DNA of 64,000 nucleotides from Candidatus Gastranaerophilales bacterium (GTDB lineage Bacteria > Cyanobacteriota > Vampirovibrionia > Gastranaerophilales > Gastranaerophilaceae). Of this stretch, positions 32,617 to 42,253 are shown one piece after another. Both the position numbers and the translations under genes were made by a program. The number at the start of each line of letters is the position of its first letter. Within the stretch, counting starts at the first letter, position 1. The notes under the pieces are model-generated. The model was not told the origin of the DNA. It was given only the letters and a program-made list of their open reading frames with translations, and ran no database searches. The stretch covers positions 1 through 64,000 of the forward strand of contig CALURU010000011.1 of the NCBI GenBank assembly GCA_944323255.1. The letters run 5' to 3'.

Positions 32617-34410
32617 ATGACTAATAAAAATATACGTAATATAGCGATAATAGCACACGTTGACCATGGCAAGACTACTCTTGTCGATTGTATGCTTAAA
32701 CAAAGCGGAGTTTTCAGAGAAAACCAGCAGGTTCAGGAGCGTGTACTTGACAGCAACGATCTCGAACGTGAACGCGGTATTACTATTCTTTCTAAAAATA
32801 TTTCCATTAACTATAAAGGTACAAAAATTAATGTTGTAGATACCCCGGGGCACGCAGATTTTGGCGGCGAAGTTGAACGTGTTTTGGGTATGGTTGACGG
32901 AGCGCTCTTGATTGTTGATGCTGCAGAAGGACCTATGCCGCAGACAAGGTTTGTGCTTTCAAAAGCGCTGGAGTTGGGAATCAAAATTATTGTTGTAATC
33001 AATAAAATCGATAAACCGGCGGCAGATCCGGACGGAACTCTTGATAAAGTTTTTGACCTGTTTACAGAACTTACGGACAGAGAAGATTTGATTGATTTTC
33101 CGTATATTTACGCAAGCAGCCTTCACGGATTTGCGATTAAGCATCTTGAAGATGAAAAGAAAGACATGATACCGCTTCTTGATTGTATAGTAGAAAATAT
33201 TCAACCACCGACGGGTGATGCGGATAAACCGTTCCAGTTTAGAGCAACAACTCTTGATTACAATGAATATGTCGGAAGAATTGTTATCGGACGTATTGCA
33301 AACGGAAGAATTCATTCGCAGGATCAGGTTGCGTGGGTTAAAGCTGACGGGAGCATTGAAAGAGGTAAAATTACAAAACTTTTCGGGTTCAAAGATCTTG
33401 GAAGAGTTGAAATTCAGGAGTCTGAAGCAGGCGATATCATAGGAATTGCAGGCTTTTCAGAAATTCATATCGGAGAAACTTTGTGCGACCCGAATAACAT
33501 TAATCCGCTTCCTCTGATCCACGTTGACGAACCGACTCTGCAGATGAATTTTTCAGTAAACGACAGCCCGTTTGCAGGTCAGGAAGGTAAATTTGTAACT
33601 TCCCGCCAGCTTAGAAAAAGACTTTATGACGAATTAGAAAAAAATGTAAGTTTAAGAGTAGAAGATACCGATTCTACCGATTGTTTTAAAGTGAGCGGCA
33701 GAGGCGAACTGCACTTGGGAATTCTTATTGAGACAATGAGAAGAGAAGGTTACGAATTTCAGGTTTCCAAGCCGGAAGTTATTTATAAAGAAATTAACGG
33801 CGAACAATATGAGCCGTTTGAAAACCTTCTTGTCGATGTTCCTGAAGAATACGCTGGCTCTTGTATTGACAGACTTTCCGGTAGAAAAGCAACAATGCTT
33901 GAGATGCAGAATAACGGTAACAGAACTTCAATGAAATTTTCAATTCCCGCAAGAGGCTTAATCGGTTTCAGAACTGAATTTATTCGTATGACAAGAGGCG
34001 AAGGTATTATGTATCATACTTTTGACGAGTACAAACCTTATGCCGGAGATATTCCAAAACAAAGAAGCGGATCAATCCTGGCACACGAACAGGGTGAGGC
34101 TATTCCTTATGCTCTTGCACAGTTTGAGGATCGAGGCGTGTTTTTTGTAACTCCTAAGACAAAGGTTTACAGAGGAATGATAATCGGTGAAGGCAACAGA
34201 CCGCAGGATATTGTTGTTAATATTTGCAAAACCAAGAAGTTAACCAATATGAGAAGCGCAACAGCAGATGTTATGGTAACTTTGCAGGCGCACAAAGAGC
34301 TTTCACTTGAGGACTGCCTTGAATATATCGGAGACGATGAGCTGGTTGAAATTACTCCGCAAAATATTAGAATGAGAAAACAGGATCTGGTTAAATTCAA
34401 AAGTATTTAG
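32617..34410 (+). CDS. typA: Ribosome-binding GTPase TypA/BipA
   Basis: TypA is a translational GTPase that assists 50S assembly and stress growth. The 597-aa length is standard. The G motifs are intact: [15 protein letters not shown] (G1, about 12-26), RGITILSKN (G2), [15 protein letters not shown] (G3, about 72-86) and [10 protein letters not shown] (G4, about 129-138). EF-G-like domains III and V and the TypA-specific C-terminal domain follow ([14 protein letters not shown]-like [12 protein letters not shown]). It has its own promoter and is convergent with a small secreted-protein gene 5 bp past its stop. Confidence 0.97.
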   Translation: MTNKNIRNIAIIAHVDHGKTTLVDCMLKQSGVFRENQQVQERVLDSNDLERERGITILSKNISINYKGTKINVVDTPGHADFGGEVERVLGMVDGALLIVDAAEGPMPQTRFVLSKALELGIKIIVVINKIDKPAADPDGTLDKVFDLFTELTDREDLIDFPYIYASSLHGFAIKHLEDEKKDMIPLLDCIVENIQPPTGDADKPFQFRATTLDYNEYVGRIVIGRIANGRIHSQDQVAWVKADGSIERGKITKLFGFKDLGRVEIQESEAGDIIGIAGFSEIHIGETLCDPNNINPLPLIHVDEPTLQMNFSVNDSPFAGQEGKFVTSRQLRKRLYDELEKNVSLRVEDTDSTDCFKVSGRGELHLGILIETMRREGYEFQVSKPEVIYKEINGEQYEPFENLLVDVPEEYAGSCIDRLSGRKATMLEMQNNGNRTSMKFSIPARGLIGFRTEFIRMTRGEGIMYHTFDEYKPYAGDIPKQRSGSILAHEQGEAIPYALAQFEDRGVFFVTPKTKVYRGMIIGEGNRPQDIVVNICKTKKLTNMRSATADVMVTLQAHKELSLEDCLEYIGDDELVEITPQNIRMRKQDLVKFKSI

Positions 34411-34415
34411 ATTCA

Positions 34416-34718
34416 TCAGCGTGGAATGATATAACCCCATATAGGCGGTTTGTCGCAGCTTTCCAGAAGGCAAATGTAAGTAACTCTGATTTTCTTACAT
34501 TTAGGTCGCTTCATGTAACCGACTCCGTATACTATTGATGAGATAAAACAATCGCCGATTTTTTGTTCATACTTATCAATATGTTCTTCCTTTGAGGTAA
34601 TTTTGACCTTTGTGTTGTATTCTTTTGAATACAACTCCTCAAGATAGCTGCTGCAACAGGTTGCATTTGCACTTAAAGTTGAAAATAAAATCAAGGTTAA
34701 TAATAAAAGCTTTCTCAT
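34416..34718 (-). CDS. Small secreted Cys-containing protein
   Basis: A 100-aa protein with a signal peptide (hydrophobic core at 3-15, cleavage near ANA-TCC at 19-20). The mature part of about 80 residues has six Cys (CCSS, GDC, KCKK, ICLLESC), enough for three disulfides in the periplasm. No good ribosome-binding site precedes the ATG; the preceding TATTTT at the right distance could be the -10 of a leaderless promoter, which is uncertain. Family not recognised. Confidence 0.6.
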   Translation of the reverse strand: MRKLLLLTLILFSTLSANATCCSSYLEELYSKEYNTKVKITSKEEHIDKYEQKIGDCFISSIVYGVGYMKRPKCKKIRVTYICLLESCDKPPIWGYIIPR

Positions 34719-34928
34719 AATAATAAAATAATATCATGAAAAAAAAGTTATACATTCAACTGATCAATAAGAGCTGTAGGCAATGCTATATTAATTTTTG
34801 TAAAGCTCTAAAAACCTTTATTTTAGTAGATAAGTATAATTTTTCTACAACTAAAGTATAAAATTTAAAAAAAACATTAAAGTTTTTGAAAAATGTGCCG
34901 TTATATAAAATATACGAGCTAGTAGTTT

Positions 34929-34970
34929 GACAGTTGAAAAATTAGAAGTGTTAGTTTAGAGACAACTGTC
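34929..34970 (+). promoter_or_regulatory. Inverted repeat upstream of GAF/HD-GYP gene
   Basis: GACAGTTG (34929-34936) pairs with CAACTGTC (34963-34970) 30 bp before the start codon, and CTGCTGCGCAG follows. The pair may form a 5' leader stem. The rest of the gap 34719-35000 shows only AT-rich sequence. Confidence 0.3.
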
Positions 34971-35000
34971 TGCTGCGCAGAACATTTAGGAAGGAAAATT

Positions 35001-36371
35001 ATGACAGATAAAGAAGAAATGGGTGCTTCACTCTTCAGCCGCTCAATAGATTTAATGGAAGATGATCCTTTAGAAGAAATTTTTGCATTAAACATTGGCG
35101 ACTTTGTATCTGAATATCTAATTTCTGAAGATTTGGCTAATAAAATAGGAAGAGATGTCAAGGATAAGACAACAAGGCTTAAATCACAGCTCAAGGAATT
35201 AATATCTATATATTCTCTTGATAACACACTCTGTGTTTTAGGCTTCAGCTCTCAGGATGAGTATGTAGTATACAATTCTATTGCAAAAACATTGACCCAG
35301 ATTCTTGATGTTGATGCATGCCATATTTATCTTACAGGAGAATTTACAAAAGGATTGAACTTTGAAGATAAAATCTTAGGTCTTGTCGGCTCTTCCGTTG
35401 ATTTTGACGAAGACATTTACGCTAAGAGACTCGGGTATACAAAAGACGATAAATCAATTGTAGTTAAAGCTTTTAAAACTCTTGAAAAAGTTCAGATAAA
35501 AGATGTATCAAAAATTGATAATTTTATTCCTAAATACGAACTAAAAGAATATGATGTAAAATCGCTTGCAGTAGTTCCTATGCATAACAATGCGCATGTG
35601 GTTGGTGTTATTGTAATTGAAAACTATAAGGAAAAAACAATCAAGCGTGCTTATATGAATCTTCTTGAAACTATAGGCAGGTTGTTCGGAACTTCTATGC
35701 ATCTTCAAAAAACTATTGAAGAGACCGAAACATTGATAAATGAAGATACAATCTTTGCGGAAGAACTTCAGCACAAAAGAGCTGAGTTAACTTCTTTAAT
35801 TGGAGATCTTGGCGCAAATCAGCAGGCTTTTGTCGAAAAACTTGCTAAAGCAGTAGATGAAAAAGGACAATATAAAGTTGCCCATTCACAAAACACTGCT
35901 GATTTATCAAGAAAATTATGCAAACAGCTTGGCTTGAACGAAAAAACAACAGATCTGGTATATTATGCAGGTCTATTGCAAAATATCGGGAAAATTACTC
36001 TTCCGGAATCTTTGTTTGCAAACAAGGGCAAACTTTCTAAAGAAGAGTGGGAAAAGCTTCAAAACCACCCGAATGTCGGCGTAAATCTGCTGATGAATAT
36101 AAATTTCTTATCAGAAGTAATACCTTATATTCATTACCATAGAGAACGTTGGGACGGGCATGGCGAACCTGAGGGCTTGAAAGGTAACTCAATTCCTTTT
36201 GGTTCAAGAATTATAGCTGTTGCAGACGCTTATACAGCCATGACCTCAGACAGATCATACAGAAAAGCTATGAGCAAAGAGCAAGCTCTGGAAATTATAA
36301 AAGAAGAAGCCGGAATAAAATGGGATCCGGTAGTTGTAAATGCACTATTCGAAGTAGTAAATGCAAATTAG
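35001..36371 (+). CDS. GAF-domain protein with degenerate HD-GYP domain
   Basis: A 456-aa protein with an N-terminal helical part, a GAF-like sensor (about 75-235), a linker coiled coil and a C-terminal HD-GYP-type domain (about 275-455). The HD metal pair is replaced: where the family has LLHDIGKI this protein has LLQNIGKI (Q327, N328). The HHE and GYP motifs read YHRERWDGHGEP. The fold-defining NHP, VADAYTAM and RSYRKAM motifs remain. It is therefore unlikely to hydrolyse cyclic di-nucleotides and may bind a ligand or partner instead. The next gene, convergent, encodes a canonical HD-GYP. Confidence 0.85.
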   Translation: MTDKEEMGASLFSRSIDLMEDDPLEEIFALNIGDFVSEYLISEDLANKIGRDVKDKTTRLKSQLKELISIYSLDNTLCVLGFSSQDEYVVYNSIAKTLTQILDVDACHIYLTGEFTKGLNFEDKILGLVGSSVDFDEDIYAKRLGYTKDDKSIVVKAFKTLEKVQIKDVSKIDNFIPKYELKEYDVKSLAVVPMHNNAHVVGVIVIENYKEKTIKRAYMNLLETIGRLFGTSMHLQKTIEETETLINEDTIFAEELQHKRAELTSLIGDLGANQQAFVEKLAKAVDEKGQYKVAHSQNTADLSRKLCKQLGLNEKTTDLVYYAGLLQNIGKITLPESLFANKGKLSKEEWEKLQNHPNVGVNLLMNINFLSEVIPYIHYHRERWDGHGEPEGLKGNSIPFGSRIIAVADAYTAMTSDRSYRKAMSKEQALEIIKEEAGIKWDPVVVNALFEVVNAN

Positions 36372-36380
36372 ATGAAATAT

Positions 36381-36407
36381 CGGGCGGGTTCATTCTGAAC
36401 CCGCCCG
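36381..36407. terminator. Terminator between the two HD-GYP-type genes
   Basis: CGGGCGGGTTCA (36381-36392) pairs with TGAACCCGCCCG (36396-36407), loop TTC, followed by TTT. It serves the plus-strand gene; a second function for the converging gene is possible. Confidence 0.8.
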
Positions 36408-36464
36408 TTTAGTATCCGTTCAATTTCAGATTTACACAATTAATACACACTTAAAATCAGGGTT

Positions 36465-37217
36465 TTAAATGCTTTTTTCAAGTGCATTATACACTTCCTG
36501 CGAAATCAATCCTTTTTCAACATCCTCTTTAATCATATTTAGAGCTTCGTCTCTTGAGAGAGCATCTTTATAACTTCGTTTTTCTCTAAGTGCAGAATAT
36601 TTGTCTGCTGCCGTTATAATCTCAGATGAAATTCCCGGTTTAAATCCATTTTTAATTTCCGGATATCCGCTGCCATCAGGAGTCTGGTGATGATACCTGA
36701 CAAGATTTAATACATTTTCTTTCACACCTTGATCTTTCAAAAGTTCGTATCCGAGTTCTGAATGCAATTCCATAATCTTTCGCTCTTTGTCATTCAATTT
36801 ACTGGATTTATTCAGAATTTTATCAGGAATCAGAACTTTTCCGTAATCGTGAAGCATTGCTGCCTGCTGAAGGTCACTTAGATTAATATTTGATTTAATT
36901 TCTTGCGGAAGCGCAGAATACATTTTTGCAGCTGTAACACGTGTATCCATCAAATGCCCGTGTTTAAGTTTGTCCAATTCCTGCGAATTTACATTGAGAC
37001 GTATGTTATTCTCTTTCAGAATTTGCATTATTCTCTGGTTCGATTTTGCAATTCGGCTAAGCGTTTCTCTATCAACAAAATTGGCATACAAAGGATTGGA
37101 AGCAAAAGAGTCCTGTACCCGTTCACCAGGTTCTATATAACTTGCTGTTGCCTGCCGGAATTGCAAGTTTGGTATGTTGATTCTGTTAAGTATAGGGGTA
37201 TTGTATATTAAATTCAT
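36465..37217 (-). CDS. HD-GYP domain phosphodiesterase-like protein
   Basis: The 250-aa protein has a complete HD-GYP domain (about 85-250): KHGHLMDTRVTAAK, AMLHDYGKVLIP (H123, D124), ELHSELGYELL, RYHHQTPDGSGYP and TAADKYSALREKRSY. Proteins of this kind hydrolyse cyclic-di-GMP or similar second messengers. The N-terminal 60 residues carry no sensor domain but open with an Asn/Ile-rich leader ending in LQFRQA, similar to other proteins in this window. It converges on the degenerate HD-GYP gene. Confidence 0.87.
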   Translation of the reverse strand: MNLIYNTPILNRINIPNLQFRQATASYIEPGERVQDSFASNPLYANFVDRETLSRIAKSNQRIMQILKENNIRLNVNSQELDKLKHGHLMDTRVTAAKMYSALPQEIKSNINLSDLQQAAMLHDYGKVLIPDKILNKSSKLNDKERKIMELHSELGYELLKDQGVKENVLNLVRYHHQTPDGSGYPEIKNGFKPGISSEIITAADKYSALREKRSYKDALSRDEALNMIKEDVEKGLISQEVYNALEKSI

Positions 37218-37366
37218 ACTTTTTTCACAACCACACTTCTATCTTCCCGAATGAAGAATCCTAACTAATTTAAAAGTAGTATAGTTATTTAAAGTATTTT
37301 TTTAATGAAAAATTGACTAAGTGGCTAATATTGTTTTACAAAATTTTACAAACACGGGATAACATC

Positions 37367-37936
37367 TTATCTATTTTGCCAAATAAACTTATTTTTTTCT
37401 TTATCAATACAAATAAATCCATTTTTTATGTAAAAATTCTTTACACTTCCTCTGGCTGAAGTAAGTGTAATGTTATTGTACATATTTTTCAACGCATCAA
37501 GCATTTTCGTGCCGATATATTTATATTTGCGCTCAATATACCGGTTTGTGCTGTTTGGTTTTACTTGAAGGTGGTTTAATACAATAGAATCGTTATCAAT
37601 ATTTTCAATATCGGCGAGGGCAAGCAGCTGAAATTCATCTAGAGTTTGAAAGCGGTCTTTTTGTGACGTAATAGCGTAAATTTTGTTTTTTGTGCAATCT
37701 AGAGTTTTATTAAATAATAATGTTGCATTGTATGCAATATTTGAAGCATAATCTTCCGGAAACCAATTTTTTGCAGCTTGTGAAAGAGCCCAGACATCTT
37801 CAAAATTATCAGGTTCAATTTCTATAAATGAGACCTGCTCGGGTTGGTACAATTTCTTGTTATTTAACTTTTGTATCTGAATAGATTTAATAAATTTTGC
37901 TTTAAAATCCGTGTTTGTATTTGTTTGTATTTTCAT
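37367..37936 (-). CDS. GNAT-like protein with F-K-A leader
   Basis: A 189-aa protein whose leader is MKIQTNTNTDFKAKF (start at 37936, with AAAGGATGAATATCAA before it). The rest resembles a GNAT acetyltransferase: LALADIENI beta-strand (about 105-115), a degenerate acetyl-CoA loop around KYIGTKMLDALKNMY (about 140-155) and a closing NFYIKNGF (about 169-176). It is a tandem paralogue of the next gene, which has the same strand order. The degenerate CoA loop means activity is uncertain. Confidence 0.7.
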   Translation of the reverse strand: MKIQTNTNTDFKAKFIKSIQIQKLNNKKLYQPEQVSFIEIEPDNFEDVWALSQAAKNWFPEDYASNIAYNATLLFNKTLDCTKNKIYAITSQKDRFQTLDEFQLLALADIENIDNDSIVLNHLQVKPNSTNRYIERKYKYIGTKMLDALKNMYNNITLTSARGSVKNFYIKNGFICIDKEKNKFIWQNR

Positions 37937-37943
37937 TTGATAT

Positions 37944-38513
37944 TCATCCTTTAAACGGAAACCAGAAGTATTCAAGTTTGCCGGGTTCTAAGATAGTAAA
38001 GCCGTTTTTTTCATAAAAAGGTATAGCTTTGTAATCTGAACGAAGTGTTATGATTTTATTATATGTATTTTTCAAAAAATCCAGCATACATTTTCCTATG
38101 CCTTTAAATTTTTTATTTTTTGACAGATACATAAAATTTGGATTAACTTGCAAATAATCCAGATTTATTCTGTCATCTTTACTTGTATTAACTTCTGCAA
38201 GTGCAAGAATTTTTTTGTTATTTAACTTTCCATGATTTTTATTCTGCGTGGTAATTGCATAGATTGCATGTTCTTTTTTATCTATAAAATGTGCAAAGAT
38301 AGAATGAACAATTCCGCTTATATAAGCTACATATTGGGTATCGTGCCAATTTTCTGCAACTTTTTTGACTGCCTGCAAATCCGTATAATCCGTTGGATCA
38401 AGTTCTACTATGCTGACTTTTTGGGGATGATATGACTTTCTTATCCAGTCAAGTTGTTTTATGTTACCGGTACTTACAAGTCTTGCACCGAAAGTAATTG
38501 AATTATTTATCAT
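37944..38513 (-). CDS. GNAT-like protein with F-G-A leader
   Basis: A 189-aa protein beginning MINNSITFGARL, the shortest version of the shared leader. The body matches the neighbouring gene in layout: VSIVELDPTDYTDLQAV near 33-50, AIYAITTQ, LALAEVN, DYLQVNPNF, FKGIGKCMLDFLKN (acetyl-CoA loop region) and AIPFYEKNGF. A GNAT fold is likely, with the substrate unknown. It ends 7 bp before the paralogue's start, so both are co-transcribed, downstream of the cyclase gene. Confidence 0.72.
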   Translation of the reverse strand: MINNSITFGARLVSTGNIKQLDWIRKSYHPQKVSIVELDPTDYTDLQAVKKVAENWHDTQYVAYISGIVHSIFAHFIDKKEHAIYAITTQNKNHGKLNNKKILALAEVNTSKDDRINLDYLQVNPNFMYLSKNKKFKGIGKCMLDFLKNTYNKIITLRSDYKAIPFYEKNGFTILEPGKLEYFWFPFKG

Positions 38514-38545
38514 AGTGTTGATAAAACCGCTGAAAATAAAATTTG

Positions 38546-40528
38546 TCAGTTTATAACTTTTAAAACTTCATAAATATTCATTCTATGAGATTTACCCCTG
38601 ATTTCCACATCAGAAATCTTCATCACATCAATGATACTTTTTGTTGCTTCATACGTCGAACTACTTATGAGCATTTTTGTCTTGTAAACTTTATTATAAC
38701 TTTCCAGCCTGCTTGCAAGGTTTACGGTATCTCCAATAACAGTATATTCCATACGGTTGACCGAACCTATATTGCCGACAAATACTTCTCCGGTATTTAT
38801 ACCGATACCAATTTCTATTTTAGGCTTTCCTTCCCCTGCCCATTTTTTTTGAAGTTCTTTAACTTTGAGAAGCATTTCATAACCGCAGCGGACAGCATTT
38901 GAAGGATGGTTTTTGTCTTGTATCGGCTCTCCAAATATTGCCATAACCGCATCACCGATAAATTTATTAATAATACCGTTGTATTTTGAAATAATAGGCT
39001 CCATCTCCGTAAAGTATTCATTGAGAATTTCAGAAACCTGCTGGGCAGACATTGTCTCTGACATCGAAGTAAAACCTCTTATGTCTGCAAAAAGAACGGT
39101 AACAGTTGCTTTTTTCCCGCCAAGCCCGAGGTTATCTATGTTTTGTATAACTCTTTTCATAACATCTTCAGACATGTATTTCCCCATAGCGGACTTAACT
39201 TTTTCTTTGCTTCTGTTCTCAAGCACAAATTTATGAGTATACGCAACAAGCATTGTTACAATGAACATTACCGGCGGAGTGATTACATTTACTACAATAC
39301 CTGAATAAAAACAAATTGATGCAGCAATAATATAGGCTGCAACTAAGCCGATTGACAATCCTATAGATTTAAACAGGTCGCATATTCTTATTATGCAGTA
39401 CACAGTGAGCATTCCAAAAATAGTAATCAGAATATTCAGCCAGTGCGGAGCGACTTTTAGAAAATCATTATGAAATATATTGTCTATAGCTGTTGCCTGA
39501 ATATCAACTCCGGGATGGTTAGAAATCATCGGAGTGTTTTTATTATCGTTCAGACCTGTTCCTGACGGAACGTTTGCACCGATTACTACAATTTTATTTT
39601 TAAACAACTCCGGATTAATAACCGGAGATTGTTTACGGTTAAGATTGTCATACGAATCCATTATATCAACTGCAGAGATTTTCGGATGGGAATAGCCTTC
39701 ACTGTCCAGTTTGTAAAACCTGAGCGGAACAATAGATTGGTATTTGGTTGTTTTTTGCCGGATTCTGTAATTAAGCTCCGGAAAATAGATTTGAGAATTT
39801 GTAAAAACAATTTCCGGATTGTTATTTTTAACGAGAAAAGCTTTCATCGCAACAGAAGGATAAATATTTCCGTTATATTTTAGTAAATATTCGTGGTTTC
39901 GAAAAACTTCATCAATTGAATAAGAAGCAATATTTCCGTTAATAAATCCTGGAAGCATGGTAACTGAGCCGGCATATTTTACGGAATCAAAATACGGTTT
40001 TGGATATGGCATTATACTTGAATAAAAGTTAGGCATAGAAGTCGTTTTATCTTCTGCTTTTATGGCAAATTTGCGGAAAGCACTGTCATATATATTGCCA
40101 AAAGTCTTATTTTCCCAGCCCAAAACTCCAGGCATAAATCCTACAATAAGATTATCAAGTTTACTGATTGAATTGAAAAACTTTTTATCAGATTCCGGAT
40201 TTTCACTGTCAAGAGTTGCCACGATTGAATCGTGTACGACTATATCTGGATGAGCGTATTTTTGAAAATAATCAAAAATTTTACAGTTAAGTTCACGCTT
40301 CCAGGGCCAGCGGTATTTATCAACAGTTTTGGCATCAATTACAACCAGAACAATGTCTTTTGAGCCATAAACCTGTTTCTTATTATCAAACGGAAGTTTT
40401 TCGGTAAGCGTATGTCTCACCATAAAGTCATATCCTTTTGGTTCGACAAAATTGTAAGTTACAAAATATACAAATATTAAACTTAGAAAAACGATAATAA
40501 AAAATAATGCCGCTTTAATTTTATTCAA
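38546..40528 (-). CDS. CHASE2-domain adenylate/guanylate cyclase
   Basis: A 660-aa class III nucleotide cyclase. A membrane helix (about 7-28) is followed by a large extracytoplasmic CHASE2 sensor (about 40-360), three close membrane helices (about 365-435) and a cytoplasmic cyclase domain (about 470-655). Both metal Asp motifs are intact (VLFADIRGFTSMSE and NKFIGDAVMAIFGE), as are GINTGEVFVGNIG and YTVIGDTVNLASRLE. This is the common membrane-sensor cyclase architecture of cyanobacteria. The start is TTG at 40528, supported by GAGGAGCAAAAAA just upstream. Confidence 0.92.
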   Translation of the reverse strand: MNKIKAALFFIIVFLSLIFVYFVTYNFVEPKGYDFMVRHTLTEKLPFDNKKQVYGSKDIVLVVIDAKTVDKYRWPWKRELNCKIFDYFQKYAHPDIVVHDSIVATLDSENPESDKKFFNSISKLDNLIVGFMPGVLGWENKTFGNIYDSAFRKFAIKAEDKTTSMPNFYSSIMPYPKPYFDSVKYAGSVTMLPGFINGNIASYSIDEVFRNHEYLLKYNGNIYPSVAMKAFLVKNNNPEIVFTNSQIYFPELNYRIRQKTTKYQSIVPLRFYKLDSEGYSHPKISAVDIMDSYDNLNRKQSPVINPELFKNKIVVIGANVPSGTGLNDNKNTPMISNHPGVDIQATAIDNIFHNDFLKVAPHWLNILITIFGMLTVYCIIRICDLFKSIGLSIGLVAAYIIAASICFYSGIVVNVITPPVMFIVTMLVAYTHKFVLENRSKEKVKSAMGKYMSEDVMKRVIQNIDNLGLGGKKATVTVLFADIRGFTSMSETMSAQQVSEILNEYFTEMEPIISKYNGIINKFIGDAVMAIFGEPIQDKNHPSNAVRCGYEMLLKVKELQKKWAGEGKPKIEIGIGINTGEVFVGNIGSVNRMEYTVIGDTVNLASRLESYNKVYKTKMLISSSTYEATKSIIDVMKISDVEIRGKSHRMNIYEVLKVIN

Positions 40529-40572
40529 TTTTTTGCTCCTCTACGAAGTCTATATTATTTCTTGTTGTTCAA

Positions 40573-40635
40573 ATTATTGTCAGACAGAGCCTGACTTGCT
40601 AAATCACTATTCACTACTCACTACTCACTATTCAC
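40573..40635. repeat. Dispersed repeats upstream of KDPG aldolase gene
   Basis: ATTGTCAGACAGAGCCTGAC is a variant of the GTCAGGC hairpin family. It is followed by the TTCACTACTCACTACTCACT-type repeat at 40605-40635, identical over 27 bases to the copy inside murD. Confidence 0.7.
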
Positions 40636-40703
40636 CAATCCAATACATTTACCCCCCCTGCCTATTCATGATATAATAAATTATTAGAAAAGGATACATA
40701 CAA

Positions 40704-41333
40704 ATGAGTGAAAATTATATTGGAATTATAAAGGAAGATAAAGTATATCCCATAATCAGATGCAAAGAGCCGGAATTAGCAATAGAAACAGCAAAAGCAC
40801 TGGTGGATGGAGGAATAAGAGTTCTGGAAATAAATGTTGAAAATCCTTCTATATACAAAGCAATAGCAGAAGTATCAAAGTTTGCATACGTATGCGCAGG
40901 AGGAATTATTACTTCAATGCAGGCGGATGCAGCGTTTGAAAGCGGCGCAAAATTAATAGCATCACCTATTTTCCAGATGAATATGGTTAAGATAGCAAAA
41001 AACAGAAGAGTACCGTTTATTGCCGGTGCATCTACTGCCAATGAAGCATACAACGCCTGGAAATCCAGGATTCCTCTTATAAAATTGTATCCGACAGATG
41101 CAATGGGCGGGGTTCAGTATATTGAGGATATTTTAAGACAGATGCCGTTCTTGAATCTTATGCCGATGGGGAATATTAAGTTAAGTGAAGTTGTTACATA
41201 TATAAAATCAGGCGCAGCAGCAGTCGGAGTCGGCAGAGATTTCTATCTTGGCTTTACGCCAAAGGAAATTACGCAGCGTGCTAAAGAAATTTTAGAAGAA
41301 GTTAAGGATTTCACACAATGGATTCAAAAATAG
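40704..41333 (+). CDS. KDPG/KHG-family aldolase
   Basis: A 209-aa TIM-barrel aldolase of the Eda family, which splits 2-keto-3-deoxy-6-phosphogluconate or related keto-acids into pyruvate and an aldehyde. Family motifs seen are VYPIIRCKEPE, GGIRVLEINVEN (Glu about 45), VCAGGIITSMQADAA, IASPIFQMNMV and the Schiff-base Lys in IPLIKLYPTDAMGG (about 128-141). It overlaps the following sugar kinase gene by 16 bp. Together the two could degrade 2-keto-3-deoxy sugar acids. Confidence 0.9.
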   Translation: MSENYIGIIKEDKVYPIIRCKEPELAIETAKALVDGGIRVLEINVENPSIYKAIAEVSKFAYVCAGGIITSMQADAAFESGAKLIASPIFQMNMVKIAKNRRVPFIAGASTANEAYNAWKSRIPLIKLYPTDAMGGVQYIEDILRQMPFLNLMPMGNIKLSEVVTYIKSGAAAVGVGRDFYLGFTPKEITQRAKEILEEVKDFTQWIQK

Positions 41334-42253
41334 ATATAGCAATAATTGGTGAGTGTCTCATAGAGCTTTCTGCAAACGGCACTCTTGCAGAGACTTCCAC
41401 CCTCAATAAATACTTTGGCGGAGATACAGTCACAACCGCAGTTGCAATTGCAAGATTAGGCGGCAGCGTCACTTATCTCACAAGAGTTGGAAATGACGGA
41501 TTCAGCGAATTTATTATATCGAGTCTGCAAAAAGAAGGAATTGATACTTCGTTAATTAAAACCGGCGATGAACAGAACGGAATGTATATTGTATCAAGAA
41601 CTCCGGAAAAACAAGAACTTCTGTACTATAAGAGAAAAACCGCCGCAGCTAAGCTTTCTATAGAAGATATCACAGAAGATTGTATCAAAAAATTAAAGGT
41701 TGTGTATTCAACAGGAGTTGTGCAGTCGCTTAGCGCTAGCTCAAGAGAACTTATCAGAGAAACGTTTAAGATTGCAAAAGAAAACGGAGTCTTAACGGCT
41801 TATGATCCGAATTACACTTCCTGCTTTATGAACTCAGCTGATACAAGAGAGTTTTTTGAAGAAATAGCGGACTATACTGATATTATCTTTTTAAGTCTGA
41901 AAAATGATGCAGGCAAACTTTATGAAATTGATTCTATGGAAAAGGTAATGAAATATTTCTGGGATAAGGGAGTTAAGATTGTTGTTATAAAATCCCATGT
42001 GGATAACGGATATTATACCGGCTATAACGGCGAGATAAGTTTTACTAATTTTTACAATACCCAGAAAGCAATAGATATAACTGCTTCCGGAGATGTTTTT
42101 AATGGAGCATTTTTATACGCAGTAACAAACGGTTACACACCTGCGGAAGCAATGAAATTTGCAGCTGTGGATGCGGGACTTCAAACTCAAAATTATGGAG
42201 CAATTCAGGCTATTCCATATAAAGATGCTGTATTGGAGAATCTTCAACAATGA
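41318..42253 (+). CDS. PfkB-family sugar kinase (KDG kinase-like)
   Basis: A 311-aa ribokinase-fold kinase. The N-terminal sugar-binding GGDTVTTAVAIARLG (about 34-48) resembles 2-keto-3-deoxygluconate kinases. The catalytic loop reads DITASGDVFNGAFLYA (about 251-266), an ASGD variant of the usual GAGD/AAGD anion hole with the catalytic Asp kept. It overlaps the aldolase gene by 16 bp and the pyruvyltransferase gene by 4 bp (ATGA), so all three are translationally coupled. KDG is the likely substrate from context. Confidence 0.87.
   Translation: MDSKIDIAIIGECLIELSANGTLAETSTLNKYFGGDTVTTAVAIARLGGSVTYLTRVGNDGFSEFIISSLQKEGIDTSLIKTGDEQNGMYIVSRTPEKQELLYYKRKTAAAKLSIEDITEDCIKKLKVVYSTGVVQSLSASSRELIRETFKIAKENGVLTAYDPNYTSCFMNSADTREFFEEIADYTDIIFLSLKNDAGKLYEIDSMEKVMKYFWDKGVKIVVIKSHVDNGYYTGYNGEISFTNFYNTQKAIDITASGDVFNGAFLYAVTNGYTPAEAMKFAAVDAGLQTQNYGAIQAIPYKDAVLENLQQ

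Noticed and set aside
36903-37211. 102-codon plus-strand frame opposite the HD-GYP gene
   Set aside because: It is a shadow on the antisense strand of a well-supported gene.
40704-41333. Full Entner-Doudoroff pathway
   Set aside because: Only an aldolase and a kinase are present; no 6-phosphogluconate dehydratase is in the window.
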